Source of the DNA: Dryococelus australis
Lineage: Eukaryota > Arthropoda > Insecta > Phasmatodea > Phasmatidae
Assembly (NCBI GenBank): GCA_029891345.1
Contig: CM056993.1
Span: forward strand, 273,142,900-273,206,899
Direction: 5' to 3'
Length of the DNA: 64,000 nucleotides
The notes under the pieces were generated by a model. The model was not told the origin of the DNA. It did no database searches and worked only from the letters and a program-made list of their open reading frames with translations. Made by a program: the position numbers and the translations under genes. This document shows, piece after piece, positions 1 to 12,149 of the stretch. Each line of letters opens with the position of its first letter. The stretch's first letter is position 1.

Positions 1-910
1 AGATCTTTTCAAATTTCTTATGCTTTTTGCTGCTTAGTGAGATTCTCCTTCGAAACTTTATATTACTAGCGTAGTTAAGCTGCTGTAGTGAAGGATCTGA
101 TGAGAGAACCCGCAGCACCGCCTATAAGGAAACATGATACAAACTTTAACCTTAAGAAAATGTGTACCAGGTCAAGAAAAACTAACGGCCGCACACTAAT
201 GATTGGCCTCGGAAACAGTTTAAAAAATTTGTTTTTGTAATTCGTATCTTGAGCTCAAACATCAGTCATATTTATATCCCAAAAATATGTAACTCACTGG
301 CAGCAGAAAAAATATTTGTTAATATATTTAAAAACCTTCTTGATGCAGCTTCCTGTGTTTAACTATCTCACATGTGTTTATTAATTTTTTTTAACAGATA
401 CCACCAAAGCCAATTTCTTCTTTTTCAGTTTCTTTTTTGACAGACACACCAAGTTCTTCTTAGATTCGCTTTCAGTCGCTACGAACTGAAATTTCTGCCC
501 TTACTTCGCTTCCATAGGTCTCATAGTAACACAGACTCTAAAGGGAATAAGTGCACTGCTCTAAGTTTGACTACTCCATGTCACATATATACACAACTAC
601 TTAATGTATACTTTATTAATTTATCCATACTCATGTTAGTAGTTTGACGATTTGACAGTGCACTGCAAAATCGGCAAAGGAACTCCAAGTAGAACAGAAT
701 ATTTCCTATATGCTTTGTTATGATTGGCTTGTTCCACGTCAACAAATCACAGTGACTTGATAGCCGAAATTAATGAATTAAAGGAAGGCACATTTTTTTA
801 TATAGCTTGAAAATATTTTCTTTGTAAAATGTTAATGTAAATAATTAATCATTAATTAAAAATATACTTGAATAGTTCAATTTATAATTTTATATACATT
901 CGGATAAATT
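1..910. other. AT-rich non-coding DNA
   Basis: No open frame of useful length, no RNA gene and no recognisable repeat. The sequence is uniformly AT-rich with many stops in all frames. Confidence 0.5.
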
Positions 911-1146
911 ATAGGCTGTTAATGGTGAAATGAGCTCGTTGAAAGCCCTCTCATTTGGAATAGTAGTCATTAATATATTTCATTTTATCCTTAGCTGTTA
1001 ACTTCTGAGTGCAGTGGAATATGCAACCTGTGTGTATTACTTGCATGGCAATATCTACTTATAAAGGTGGTTAAAAAATAAAATAATGGTTCAGTGCAAA
1101 ACGTAACTAAGGCGTCAAAAGTGTTCGCTTTACCGTGAATAGTCTA
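911..1146. mobile_element. MITE, family 1 (short form)
   Basis: About 236 bp bounded by inverted ends. The left end begins ATAGGCTGTT and continues into a degraded TGAGCTCGTTGAAAGCCC. The right end reads CAAAAGTGTTCGCTTTACC then GTGAATAGTCTA, the reverse complement of the family terminus (consensus TTCACGGTAAAGTGAGCAC). The interior words (ATATGCAACCTGTGTG, CTTGCATGGCAATAT) recur in the copies at 5103, 41359, 58061 and 59859. There is no coding capacity, so it would need a transposase supplied in trans. Confidence 0.75.
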
Positions 1147-4100
1147 CACAAATTTTCAAAGCCTTGATCATATATGTAATCATTCCGATTTCTCATCATG
1201 CGTAAATGGGTTTTCCTTCCTGTTTTGTAATTTGCATGGTAACTTGTATGTTTAATGTAAATTTTTGGGTGTGAAAAGAGGTATGTAAGACAGTCGTAAA
1301 TTTGTGTTAACTATTATTAACAACCTTTTTGCGCAGAATTTAACCAGGAACTCAGCCTCAAGATTCAACAATCAGAGAAGAAAACCACTTGGGCAAACCA
1401 CTGCTCTCAACCAGCTGGGTTCTAAGCGAAGATTTGCCGAATGTGATTTACGAGTAACTAAACAGGCTCGGTTGCAACACCCAATAACAGAAGCAGACTC
1501 GTTAATTTTCACGTGGCCGAGACCAACTTTAGCTTACACTCTTGCTGAAGCGACTGGCTAAAGCTATCAAGTGGGTGACATAAATCATTAACAGCCTATA
1601 ATTTGTTGTTCGTCCTTGGATCTCTGATGTGGGTATGTGGGTTTGTAAAGTTTGAGTGGACATATCATTAATATCGATCCCTATGACGTAAGCAAACATC
1701 ATTCAGTTGCTTGGAGTGCCATCGTAATGGCATCTGGGCTGATAGAAGCCATGTACAAGGCCTACATTGTGAAGTACCTCAAATATTTGCCAGTTCCATT
1801 CAATTTAAACGTTGTCTCATCGGACCAAAATAAAGATGTTATTAAGATGTTAGTTGCCTTTGCATATGTTCACAAACCATTAACAAAATTCGACTTTTCT
1901 ATCTGGGTCGTTTTCGTTAACAGCATGGAGTAATGTGGGAATGTAGGGCTTCCACTTTACTTTTTTTGAAATGCGATGGACACTTGATTTACTGGTATCT
2001 GACTTGCACGCAGCTTGCTACACGGACCTCAACTTCCTAGGGGAATGTGTGAATATGTGCTATACAGCCCCCACACTTACTTCGTCCGTTGTCGTTCTGT
2101 TCCTGATGCACCATCCTTTCTTCACATCACACACACTTCCATCCTTCTCAAACATGTTACGGGGTCGTGGCATTGTTTCACGTGACGGTGGCGCAGTATA
2201 GAATTCTGCCCTCCATTGTCTCTGCACCTCAATCATATTCTCACATTTCCGATTACAATTTGGAAGGTCAAAGTTGCTCAAAAGAAAACTTTATCACCTC
2301 CGAAATTTACCCTACAATTGAATAATTTTTTATAAGAACAACCATAGTCCAAAATTAAGTGATTTGGTTTTATTACATTAATCGGTGATTATGTATAGTA
2401 ACTACATCCCTACAAACTGTTATGCACAAATTATGCCATAGTCCACAGTTATCAATAACCATTCTCCAATTATTTTTTCACAAAAACAACCATTGTTCTG
2501 TATAATGGTTGTTTTTATACAAAATCCAGCAGGGAGTAGCACACAGTGGGCAATTTCTCCAATAAATTCGAGGTATGATTAAGTGATTTGTTATTTATTG
2601 GTAAATACATATTTGTGGCAATCTTCTTGTTCCAGCCACTCTAACTTGTGGGAATTGATTTTCTAAATTTTTTGTATTTTTCAAGGGATTGTATCAGTTC
2701 ACTAGTTGGTATCACAGGTGATGATGACATCGAACAGTAGCAGTTCATCCGATTTGTGCAGGAAAAATAACTGGAAAAGGAAGCGTGGAAAAAATGTAAG
2801 AAATGATACAATTAGAAATAAGAAAGTGAAACGTTATGACATACTAATCACAGAGGAAAGGAAATCCCAGTTAGGGAAACTGGACCTGCCTGCATGTTAG
2901 TATTGTGTAAACTAAATAGAAATACTAGTAGTCTGAACGAGACGAAATAGTCATATGTTGGAACATAAATAAAGCTACTACGAAGGAATAAAATACACTG
3001 AGAAGTGATGAGCAAGTTGTTTTTAATTTGGTGTACGTTTCCTATTGAAAATTTGTTCCCTATTAACCATTGTAGGTAGTCTTGCTTATGGTGTAATGTG
3101 TGTTGGCTACATATAAAATGGATTAATAAATTAGATATTGGTGAAATATGTATTTCAGAAATATTCATGCAAATATTTTGAATGGATAGTACCAGATAAT
3201 GACTCTTAATGAAATGATCATTTGGTTTTCCTGGTTCCTTTTATAATAATGAGAACTTGATTATTCCAGTAAAAAGAGGTTGTAATATATATATATATAT
3301 ATTTTTTTTTTCAGAAATGTCAACACTATAAACTAAATTAAATAGTTTAATAAAATATATGTTCCGATTGTACTCAGATGATGTTGTTCAATTTGAATGT
3401 TTATTTTGTACAAAAACAGCCATTGTCCACAGCACACATGCCTTAACACTCTATTCTGTAAGGTTTTAATGTTTTTAAGTACTGTGAAAATATGACTATT
3501 AGGATGTTACTAATGATGAGAATTATGTAATATTTTTTCTTCATATCCATGACAAAAGGGGACCTTAATTGTCTCTCCAGAAAACTTTCGTTTTTGGACT
3601 GTCGTTGTTCTTGTGAAAATCCCTACTATTATAGTCCTACCGCTCGTGGCTGCAAATGGAGCGGACAACAGAATGGCTACGCGCGCTCGCATACATCCAA
3701 CATTGTCATTAATGCGTCAAATATACGCAGTCCAGTCAGATACTTTTGGACAGTTTCTCTGTTATGAAAGTACTAAGGGCGTAAACATCAATTTCGGACA
3801 TCCGGTATTTCAATTTTAAAAAAAGCTATCGTATAAAGCAATAGTTTATATTAATTATTGTTTTCGAATAAACATTGTAGATATGTTTAAAAATAATTTA
3901 GCGCATAGGAACCGAGAACACATTATATAAAAATTAATTAATTGAAAATGTTATAATTTTTACTATTTGAAATTTTAAAATAACAAAATATTTAAAAATC
4001 CTCCTTAATTTTAATTGAACTTTATTTTGTTAATAGCTCATGTTAAAAAATCAGGTTTAAAAAAGGTATTCTCTCTTTATGATATAGGCCTATCAATTTT

Positions 4101-5102
4101 AATATCGTAATGTTTCAGACAATAATACCTATTCGATTAATTTAAAGAATTGATTTTGCTATTTTACTAATCATGCGGTTTCGCAAGAAGTTGGCAATTT
4201 TTAAATTTAAAACTATAGATTGTATAAACTTTTACTGTTTATGAGAGTTACCAGCATTAAAATATATTTGGACAAATCTAACCCAATCAAAATATATTAA
4301 GTAAATCAATTTGTGTTTCTGAAGGTATGTTTCGGACGAATTCGTGCACTGCAAAACCTTAAAATAGCATTTAAAAGGTTCGAAACAACTGGATGTCACG
4401 AAAGATAACTTGCGAAGTACTTCCTACATGTCATACTCGTAACGCACACAGCAGTGATGCGTTCGAAAATGTTATTTTAACTGTTACAACGCAGTTCACA
4501 CATCTGCTAGGCACACGCCTGGTCAAAAACCCGATACATACTCTCAGTCCTTCTCCCTCTCCCATTATAAATTACTTGTTCTGCCGACACCTGAATGCGG
4601 CACCAAAGTCTCCCGCAATCTATTTTTAAAAAGCATTGGGTAGGGGAGGAGGGAATGCTGCTGTGTTGCGGCGATTGATTCAATTCCATCCCCACTCCCC
4701 TCCGGGCGATTTCTTTTTTTCATCATCCAGGAAGTTGTAAGTTACAAAGGTGTGCCCTGAAAAGAAAAAAAAGACAGTTAATCACCACCCGGCGTAAAAG
4801 CGTGTCCCAACTCAATACACATCACGCGCTATATGTCTGACGCTGTTTCCCCCCACGCACGTGCCTGCCTGTCACTCAAACATTTTGACATGCAGCATTA
4901 GCACTGAACCTTCGCCGTAACACTGAATGACTACTTCCCTGCAAAAGAGTTGGAGACTATGTGAAAGGATTTCCCTCGGATATAAAGTAGTAGCGGAGTT
5001 TATAGAGCTATGGGCAGTTCTCAAGCATTTGAAGTGCGTGGCAGTATGTTTGAAATCCACGTTTTATGAGGAAACTATTAAACGTGCCCCAAGTATGTAT
5101 AC
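1147..5102. other. Long non-coding stretch
   Basis: No supportable gene. Short frames near 1652-1933, 1971-2201 and 2848-3168 have no recognisable domain and look like chance. Words of the AACAACCATTGTCC type recur at about 2336, 2437, 2486 and 3413, suggesting an old unidentified repeat, and one of them forms a perfect hairpin (2482-2516). A short AT dinucleotide run lies at 3284-3302. Confidence 0.4.
2482..2516. repeat. Perfect 13-bp hairpin
   Basis: AAAAACAACCATT is followed by a 9-nt loop and then by its exact reverse complement AATGGTTGTTTTT. The stem contains the CAACCATT word repeated nearby, so it is probably part of an old inverted-repeat element rather than a terminator. Confidence 0.7.
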
Positions 5103-5340
5103 CTATGGGATGTTCATTGTAAATAGAGCACTTTTGAAACCCTAATTACTATTTACTTTCAGCCATATGTTATCTTTTAACCATCTTTTTGAATTAATAT
5201 TTCCATGCACGTAATAAACACAGTGTGTATATTCCACCGCACTTGGAAGTTAATGTCTAAGGCTAAAATGTAATTTTTATTGTCTGTTATTCCAAATGAG
5301 CGGGCTTTCAAAAGTGCTTACTTTACCGTGAATAGCCTAT
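5103..5340. mobile_element. MITE, family 1 (short form)
   Basis: About 238 bp. The left end CTATGGGATGTTCATTG continues into GAGCACTTTTGAAACCC. The right end CAAAAGTGCTTACTTTACC then GTGAATAGCCTAT is its inverted partner. The interior matches the 59859-60092 copy (for example CACAGTGTGTATATTCCACC). Non-coding. Confidence 0.8.
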
Positions 5341-5487
5341 ACAAGAAGACATCACATCCCAGACGAAGAAGGAATGGTACTATAAAGTTACCACGCATTC
5401 CGTAAATATTATTCTACAGCTGTCCAATATAGTTAAAAAAAATGGCCTTTTCAGACTTTGCTACAGACCTTTATCAATAATATGATG

Positions 5488-5735
5488 CGCTTGGCAGTGT
5501 AACCCTTATAGCTCCCGCGCTTTTCGGCCAAAAAAGGAAAAAAACTATGCAGACAGGCGGGACCCTTAACATCGAGGTCTTGAGAACCGATGAGGTTAAA
5601 CGATGTGAGTATGGAGCAACGTCGGAATGCAAGGGTGGGGGAAACGGGAGATCCCACAGAAAATACCCTGGGAATGGATCCCGTTTCGACTTTGTGGGAG
5701 GCGAGCGCACTAGCCGCTGCGCCACCGTGACCCCT
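5488..5735 (-). mobile_element. tRNA-derived SINE
   Basis: Read on the minus strand the head is GGTCACGGTGGCGCAGCGG with CTAGTGCGCTCGCCTCCC, a tRNA-like 5' region. The body shares GCATTCCG, TTCTCAAGACCTCGATG and related words with the copies at 8360 and 40434. The tail ends GCGCGGGAGCTATAAGGG, a word also found in the fragment at 62205. RNA polymerase III transcription and LINE-supplied retrotransposition are expected for this class. The B box is degraded here. Confidence 0.75.
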
Positions 5736-6494
5736 AAAGTAGAGTGATGTAACGTTTTAACACTAAAAAGAGATAGTAAGTATTTATAACAATGCATAGG
5801 CTTTGTTGTGTAATATCGAAAAACCATATTTAAATCAAATGAAATCAAATGCAGTTTAAAGAAAAGCTGAAACATATCTGTTACTCCGCCACTTGTTGTG
5901 GATGAAACAGCCTACGTACGTTTGACGTTTGTCAGAAAACGTTAACGCATTCTGAAAGTTTAAGCACGGGTAATGAGAATGAATGATGTAAAGCTATTCA
6001 GCACACAAGGCCAAACGATATGTTAAGTGAAAGATTTAGAATAACACCGAACAACTCTTTTTCTTTTATCTAAAATACTGATATTAAGATTTTATTATTA
6101 ATTTAATTCTATGTTACACAAATGCTTATATTTTTTATGTTTCTCAGCAAATTGCGGCCCTCAAATTACTAAAATAATTTTTCAGTAAGACAGCCAATAA
6201 AAAACTTATTATGAATAAAAGCCCTGTTCTAGAATTGCTAGATGCTGATAAGTGCAGATTTGAGAACGCCCCTGCGGGTGTACCACTTATTTGCCGCTGG
6301 TTGACAGAATGAGAACGAGTACAAGTCTTTTTATATTAAATAGTTCCGACTCAGGCATTTTACCTAAAAGTGACCCACCTAAAATACAAAAACGATGTTC
6401 CTTCTAAAAACGTCCCTTATCTTAATTGTTCGCATTTTCCCTAGCTGCGTTTCGCTTAAGAGTATTTTGCCTATTGGTGATTTACCTAAAATAT
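5736..6494. other. Non-coding DNA with CCTAAAA-rich repeat
   Basis: No gene. From about 6340 the sequence repeats words such as TTTTACCTAAAAGTGACC, CTAGCTGCGTTTCGC and TTTGCCTATTGG. These words resume after the solo LTR (7400-7500), which shows that the LTR landed inside an older unidentified repeat. Confidence 0.45.
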
Positions 6495-7395
6495 TGTTAC
6501 GCGCCGCCTAACCCACAAGTCTCGGGCACTATGCGCGGACCAGGTTCTGAGGGGGTTTAGGTGCTCATGATTGGGGGGGGGGGGAGTTAACTACTTCGAC
6601 CCTCCCCTACCCCAAGCAGACCTGCTTACGGACCCGTCACCGGCCGGTCGGGAATGATTGACAGCTGACCTGGCTGGCGTCACAGCCCCTCCTCCCTACT
6701 CGGAGAAGCAACGACTTGGGAGGATGCGCGATAATATTCTGGTGGGATCTAGAACCCTCGGCGCAACGCGGCATTAAGGGAGGTATCCGGGCGATGGCCT
6801 ACGACGCTATAAATATCGAGCTGCCCGAGGGTCGGCAGTCTGTCAGCATAAGTCTTTTGCTGAGTGCGTTAACCATGCGAAGTTGAGTGCGGTGAGTAAC
6901 GGACGACGACGAGGGATTGCGAGACGACGGCGGGCGAGGTGTTTGTGGCGTGAATGGACGGGAGGGCGTGAAACCCGTCGAGTTAAGTCTACTGTACATG
7001 GGGGCGTTCAGGGAACTCTAGAACATTGCGGACTGATGTGATTTGGACTACATTGAGGTGGGAGTTTATGAACATGTGTTACGGACTTAAATGTAAATAT
7101 TGAAACTATCAATTATGGACATACACTTTATAAAGAAATTCAATATGTTTTTGGTACACTGTATATCGGGAATAATTTTAGTTATTTAATTTAATTTTTT
7201 TTGAGGTAAATGTAAATTGTACTGATTGAATTTGTTGATTCTAAATAGTAAGAAATACTAATTTCATGTGATACATTGAGCAGAGAAAATTTTATTTTTG
7301 GTTTTGGTAAATAAAGTAGGACATTATAATTAACTCTTTTATTAAATTCAGACCACCTCCCGTTAACGAAACTAGACTTTGAGAAAACTGTAACA
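6495..7395 (+). mobile_element. Solo LTR of an LTR retrotransposon
   Basis: A 901-bp unit starting TGTTACGCGCCGCC and ending CTGTAACA. The outer six bases TGTTAC and GTAACA are perfect inverted repeats, as in retroviral-type LTRs. The first half is unusually GC-rich for the window and carries a TATA box and initiator (6808-6840). The second half is AT-rich with an AATAAA signal near 7309. No internal coding region follows, so recombination between two LTRs is the simplest history. The flanks (AATAT before, AAATG after) do not give a clear target duplication. A Gypsy-type origin is a guess from length and promoter style. Confidence 0.65.
6808..6840 (+). promoter_or_regulatory. LTR core promoter (TATA + initiator)
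   Basis: TATAAATAT begins at 6808 and the arthropod-type initiator GGCAGTC lies about 28 bp downstream. This is the expected spacing for transcription start in an LTR. Confidence 0.55.
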
Positions 7396-8359
7396 AAATG
7401 AAATCGCTTTTTAGCTACCTACGTTTCGTCTAAAACACATTTTTAAAATTGCGTGTTCTTTAACTAACTGCGTTTAGCCTTATTGGCTTTTTGCCTAACG
7501 CTGGGCAATGTCGTTAAAGCGAAATTGCACGTCAAAGTTAAGAGAGTGTTCTTTCCACAAAACACACAGACTGACCTGGCTCAATAAGATGTGGGTCAGA
7601 AAGGAGTAAGGGAATGAATTTATCTCCGATTGGGATCAGGTTTGCCTACCCACATCGCTCACGAGAGCCTGGTCGAACTAAGACATTGCCTCTTATGGTC
7701 AATACATTCTCCCAGCTCACTGAGGCAATAAAGCAGAATGTGATGAAGTGGTCGTTCTATCGCAAGTTGGACAGCGTTCCACAACGATTCACTCAAATAT
7801 AAAGTTGAAATGAATGTTTATTTTAAATAAATTCTCTAAAACAATATTGAAAAATAAAGGGAACGAGGAAATGGTGTATGTGGTACTTTACTACAGACAT
7901 ATTTGAATAAAATATAAAATCCAGGTGAATTTGCGTATATCCCATGCAAGCTATACTATGCTTAGAACAATGCATCACACGAAGCGTAGGAAATTACTGT
8001 TAATATGATGTCACCATATATGCTAAGTAGTGGCTGTTATAATGTAGTATCGACTTCATACATTTATATAACTTATCAAAAAGGCAATATAAATATTGTG
8101 AAAGTGGAGTCAACACTTCAGTCATGCGGTTTTCTTCCATCGCATATGCTCTTGATATGTTAAGAGAGATTTTTTTTAAATCTTAAGCTTTAAGTAAGTG
8201 GCAACTAAGTTACTTCTCACACATGGGTAACTGTAATTTTTTTAACCAAAAAAAGAGGATATTGTTATGTTCCATTTGCATTCGCATCTATCGGTATATT
8301 GATGGTAAGTTGAAATGTACTGATATTAAAAATATGAATACTTTTATTTGTGCATTTTC
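7396..8359. other. Non-coding DNA
   Basis: Continuation of the CTAACTGCGTTTAGCC-type repeat to about 7520, then unassigned sequence. A 62-codon frame at 7614-7802 has no recognisable domain. Confidence 0.4.
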
Positions 8360-8605
8360 TAGTAGACTACTCGTCTCCCACCGAGGTGACCCGGGTTCGA
8401 TTCCTGTTGGCCGCCCTGGATTTTCGCTTTGGGAATCCTGCCGGACGATGCCGCTGCACTGGTCGACGGGTTTTCTCGGGGACCTCGCGGTTCCCCCCGA
8501 CGGGGCATTGCGGCGCTGCTCCATACTCGCCTCGCTTCGCACTCACAGGTTCTTAAGACCTCCCTCAAATCTCTTCACTGACTCAGGTGTACATTATATT
8601 TTGTT
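8360..8605 (+). mobile_element. tRNA-derived SINE, 5' truncated
   Basis: The copy starts inside the tRNA-like head (GTAGACTACTCGTCTCCC). It retains a good B box, GGGTTCGATTCC, and then the family body: CGGACGATGCCGCTG, GGGTTTTCTCGGGG, CGCTGCTCCATACTCG and TTCTTAAGACCTC. It matches the copies at 5488 (opposite strand) and 40434. Open frames through it are incidental. Confidence 0.75.
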
Positions 8606-9848
8606 AAGACCGCAAACTGAAGTATGAACATTCATTAAATTATGTTTTAGATAGACCTAAAAATAAAACGGTATGTGTGATTACAATAAGTTTCTACTTA
8701 TTTTTCTTCCCTGGATTAGGCATCTTCATCGTGTTTCATGGTCCATTTCACTGGGGATCTTCCGTTTCCTACGTCACGTTTTCCTCTCGGTCGGTAACCT
8801 AATTTAACTGATAACGTGAAATAGTCGAAATAACTTACTAATTTTAGTTCATTAGTGCCATACAACTCGGTTTCAAACAGTATTTTAAAAATGAAACAGC
8901 ACTATAACGTAATGTACTGCACAGGTTCTAAATAAATAACTTGTAAAGCTGTTGTTGGCAACTGTGATGAATAATCCGTAGTTTGACCTAAATAACGGTA
9001 TTTGGAGTAAAATATTTTCTTTAGAAGAGAATCAATAAAGATGTGCGCTTCCGAAAATACTCTTATGCAATTTAAATTTATTTTTTTTTTTTTTTATGTA
9101 CATAGATCTAACCTTCTGCCATCAACATTTTTATGAATACCTCACTTGAAGAGAATCCTGCAAAGACATAGCAAAGTAAACAAATCCCATTATTTCTCTT
9201 CCCTTTCTGCCAAGCTGTTAAAATTAATGCTTGTTATAATGGCGCGCTCTTTTTTCTACTGCTTCTCTGAGCCATCTCTACTCTGCGAGGAAGATTACGT
9301 TTACAGAGCGGTGAACGTAAACTAAAAGAATTAGGAGGTGTATAAGCTGTATTATCTTTAAAGCGAAAAGTTAAGCTGTGACACGTGTGAGCGAAATGAA
9401 TAAAAATAATGACCTTGTTGAAGCTAATATGCAAATCACACTCGTGGAGAAACATGATGCGCACGGTGTGTAAAAGTTAACCTTCTTGTGACTTGCCATG
9501 AGCTACTTGCTGTGCTTCTCTTCAACTTACTGTAAGAAAGTAAGCACACGACCCTGAAATACCCGTATTCGCCATTCTTGTTTTCACTCGAGGAAACGAT
9601 AAAAAATAATTACAAGACATGCTGTGACAACTACATCGCATTAAAACCATTTCAGTTTTGTTGCAGTCCGTGCAAGAGGTAAAATGTGCTGAATATGCAA
9701 AGGAACGACTTTCATTTCACATCGCCAGATGTTTGCTATTTTAGCGCGTTCGCCTGGTATGGACTACTGTGATATTTTGTTAACTGTGCTGTTCATGTGC
9801 TGTATGAATGTTTTTGTGAATGCATCTCGTCCTTATAATAAATAAGTA
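8606..9848. other. Non-coding DNA
   Basis: No gene or recognisable repeat. There is a T-run near 9083-9097. Short frames (for example 9234-9464, minus strand) show no domain. Confidence 0.45.
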
Positions 9849-10260
9849 AAGGCTGTTCACGATAAAGTGAGTATTTTTGGAATCATCCTTAGAAAAAATC
9901 ACTGCTCCTACCTGCATGTATTTTAACGGGCACACTGAGTGACATACGCCCAGTAAAGTTGGTAACGATGGAATGAAAGCAGTTCCATATAACCACGTCG
10001 AATAAAAAGTATTGGGTGACTATTTGTACCGACTTAAATTATTTACTTCGCTCTCTGTTTTTTTTAGTGCATCAAAGTGTAAAAATTTGCGGATTTTTAA
10101 AATACTTACGTTTCTAATCATTTCACAATTTCACTGGACCGATGTATGACTAAAGTGCGAGGCCCATGACAATGTTAATTTCACATAAAGCGCAAGACTA
10201 CACAACGTGCATACAAGTAGATCTTAAGAAGGTCTTTCAAAAGTGCAGCGCGAAAACAGC
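9849..10260. mobile_element. MITE, family 1 (long form)
   Basis: The left end AAGGCTGTTCACGATAAAG matches the family terminus. The long-form interior follows: CTGCATGTATTTTAACGGGC, then AAAGTTGGTAACGATGG, then GACCGATGTATGACTAAAG and ACAAGTAGATCTTAAG. The right terminus is degraded after TTTCAAAAGTGC. Compare the intact copy at 14335-14757 and reverse-orientation copies at 52836 and 57077. Confidence 0.75.
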
Positions 10261-11579
10261 GGCTCAATCAGGAGGGGGAAACTTAACGGCCAAAGATTCT
10301 AATGTTATTTTCTACATTTTTACCGCATTAAATCCTTTTCCATTGTAATATAAGAGTTCTAAAAATAAGTATGACAATGTACGTAAGTAAATAACTTTTC
10401 AAGAACTAATGGAATTAACTATAGGAATTTTAATTTTAAACTTCAAAATGGAACCAATTTAATACCTACGCATCAAAATAATTTTCGCGTTAAGTGTTAT
10501 CAAGAATAGATACTTCCTGTAAATAAGTCATGTGATTCGCGTACATTACGACTTAAATTTTTGAGACAAATTTAATTTAAAGTCTAAATAGTATACAAGT
10601 TAACACTCTCATAGCAGATGAACTAAGAGTCAGATTTGTCATAAATTGCAACTTGCCACCCTTGCAACTTCGACAAACTCCATAGCATACACCAAACTTT
10701 GTGATAAAATAATATTTAAAAATTTGTATGAATCCAGAATGTTAATTAAATTTTTCATACGTTTGCTAAAGAAAAAATATAATGCATTTTATTTTCCAAA
10801 TGCTTCTGTGATTTTTATCAAACTTTCATCAAGATCATACTATCAAACCAAAAAAAAAAAAAAATTCTTTAAAACAATAGTAAGAAAGCATCATTACAAA
10901 AATTTACTCGGAATGTAACTAATAACATAATGTCAGTCCCCGCTGATTGATATATATATATACACACATACACATGTGTGTGTATGTATATATATATATA
11001 TAGTTGATAGAAGGAAATTAAAAATAAATCACGTACGAATTAATTTACAAACAGAGTTTTTTTTCCTGCAAACTACTCAATGTTTCCTACCTAAGATTAT
11101 TAAACACAAGTTTTGCATTATTAAACACAAGTTTTGCCAGTAGTAGGATTATGTCGAGTTGGGGACAAGAGCGTGTGAGCGCGGAGCATCGGAGCTGTTC
11201 ATACTCTGTCATTCCGGTCGCCCTTTTCCCCTCAAACATTCCCTTTTTTCTCTAAAATTTTCCTGCAATAGTATCTGACTCCTGCATGTGATGTCTCAGT
11301 GCCTGCGCGTGATTGGCCAGCTGTAATCACGCGACAATTCAGGGATGGGCTGGTCGATGTCCGCACAATGTTTTATTGGTGTAATATGATTGATTTAATG
11401 TCAACACGACGTCATAAACATTGCATATGGGTATCACATAAGCGGTTGGGGTCATCTGTGAGGCTTAGTTTGACAGCAGTTGACGTGAAAGATGCATCAT
11501 CTCACGTTGTGAAAGCAATTATAAAATATTATGGTGACAAATGTTGCGAGTCCAGCAACAATACATACATCAGTACTGT
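10261..11579. other. Non-coding DNA with microsatellites
   Basis: No gene that I recognise. It contains a poly-A run (about 10850-10862), the near-palindromic TA/CA microsatellite at 10951-11002, and a tandem copy of ATTAAACACAAGTTTTGC near 11097-11135. The frame at 11299-11670 has no recognisable domain and runs into the minisatellite. Confidence 0.4.
10951..11002. repeat. TA/CA/TG near-palindromic microsatellite
   Basis: A TATATA tract runs into CACACATACACA, followed by TGTGTGTGTATG and a second TATATA tract. The whole 52 bp is nearly self-complementary around CACATGTG. Confidence 0.8.
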
Positions 11580-11840
11580 CATCGACTGCTTCGAGCATGG
11601 TGCTGAAAGTGCCAACGACTTCTTCGGTTGGGTCACCCGCAGCAGTGTCTCCATCGACTTCTTCGGATGAAACAATTACAGCATTGTCGTCATCGACTTC
11701 TTCAGGCATGACATCGGCAGCACCATTGACTTCTTCAGGCATGACATCGGCAGCATCATCGACTTCTTCAGGCATGACATCGGCAGCACCATTGACTTCT
11801 TCGGATGGGTCACCTACAGCAGTGTGGCCATCGATTACTT
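11580..11840. repeat. Minisatellite, 33-39 bp units
   Basis: Units starting GACTTCTTC occur at about 11617, 11656, 11694, 11727, 11760 and 11793. The three central units, GACTTCTTCAGGCATGACAT plus CGGCAGCA, have a 33-bp period; flanking units (GACTTCTTCGGATGGGTCAC type) are longer. Because the period is a multiple of three, both strands stay open: a Ser/Thr/Ala-rich reading on plus and an acidic MPEEVDDAADV-type reading on minus. No start context, signal peptide or homology supports coding. Confidence 0.7.
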
Positions 11841-12149
11841 CGTCAAGGCTGCGTTGCTGTTACTTATAGTTTATCTATAAATCAGTGTCGTGTGGTGAAC
11901 TGTGTGGTGTTTTGCTCTGTGCTATACCTAAACATTTGCTAGTTTACACACCGGCCACTTAAACGCAGTGGTGCAGTTGACCTCACATCACATGTGTAAT
12001 GGACGCCTACCTCGAAACTCTCTCGTGGGTGGTCGCGATCCGTTCAGTTTCCCCCGGCTTCGCTCTGGTTACTGGTTCCTGCTGCGTGCGCCGAGCGTGT
12101 ACAGCACTGAGCAAGCATCAGCTAGCTTACAACACTTCACCGCACTCAG

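Noticed and set aside
5474..5875. 133-codon minus-strand frame; similar frames at 8223-8627 and 40460-40672
   Set aside because: They lie inside SINE copies, which are non-coding RNA-derived repeats.
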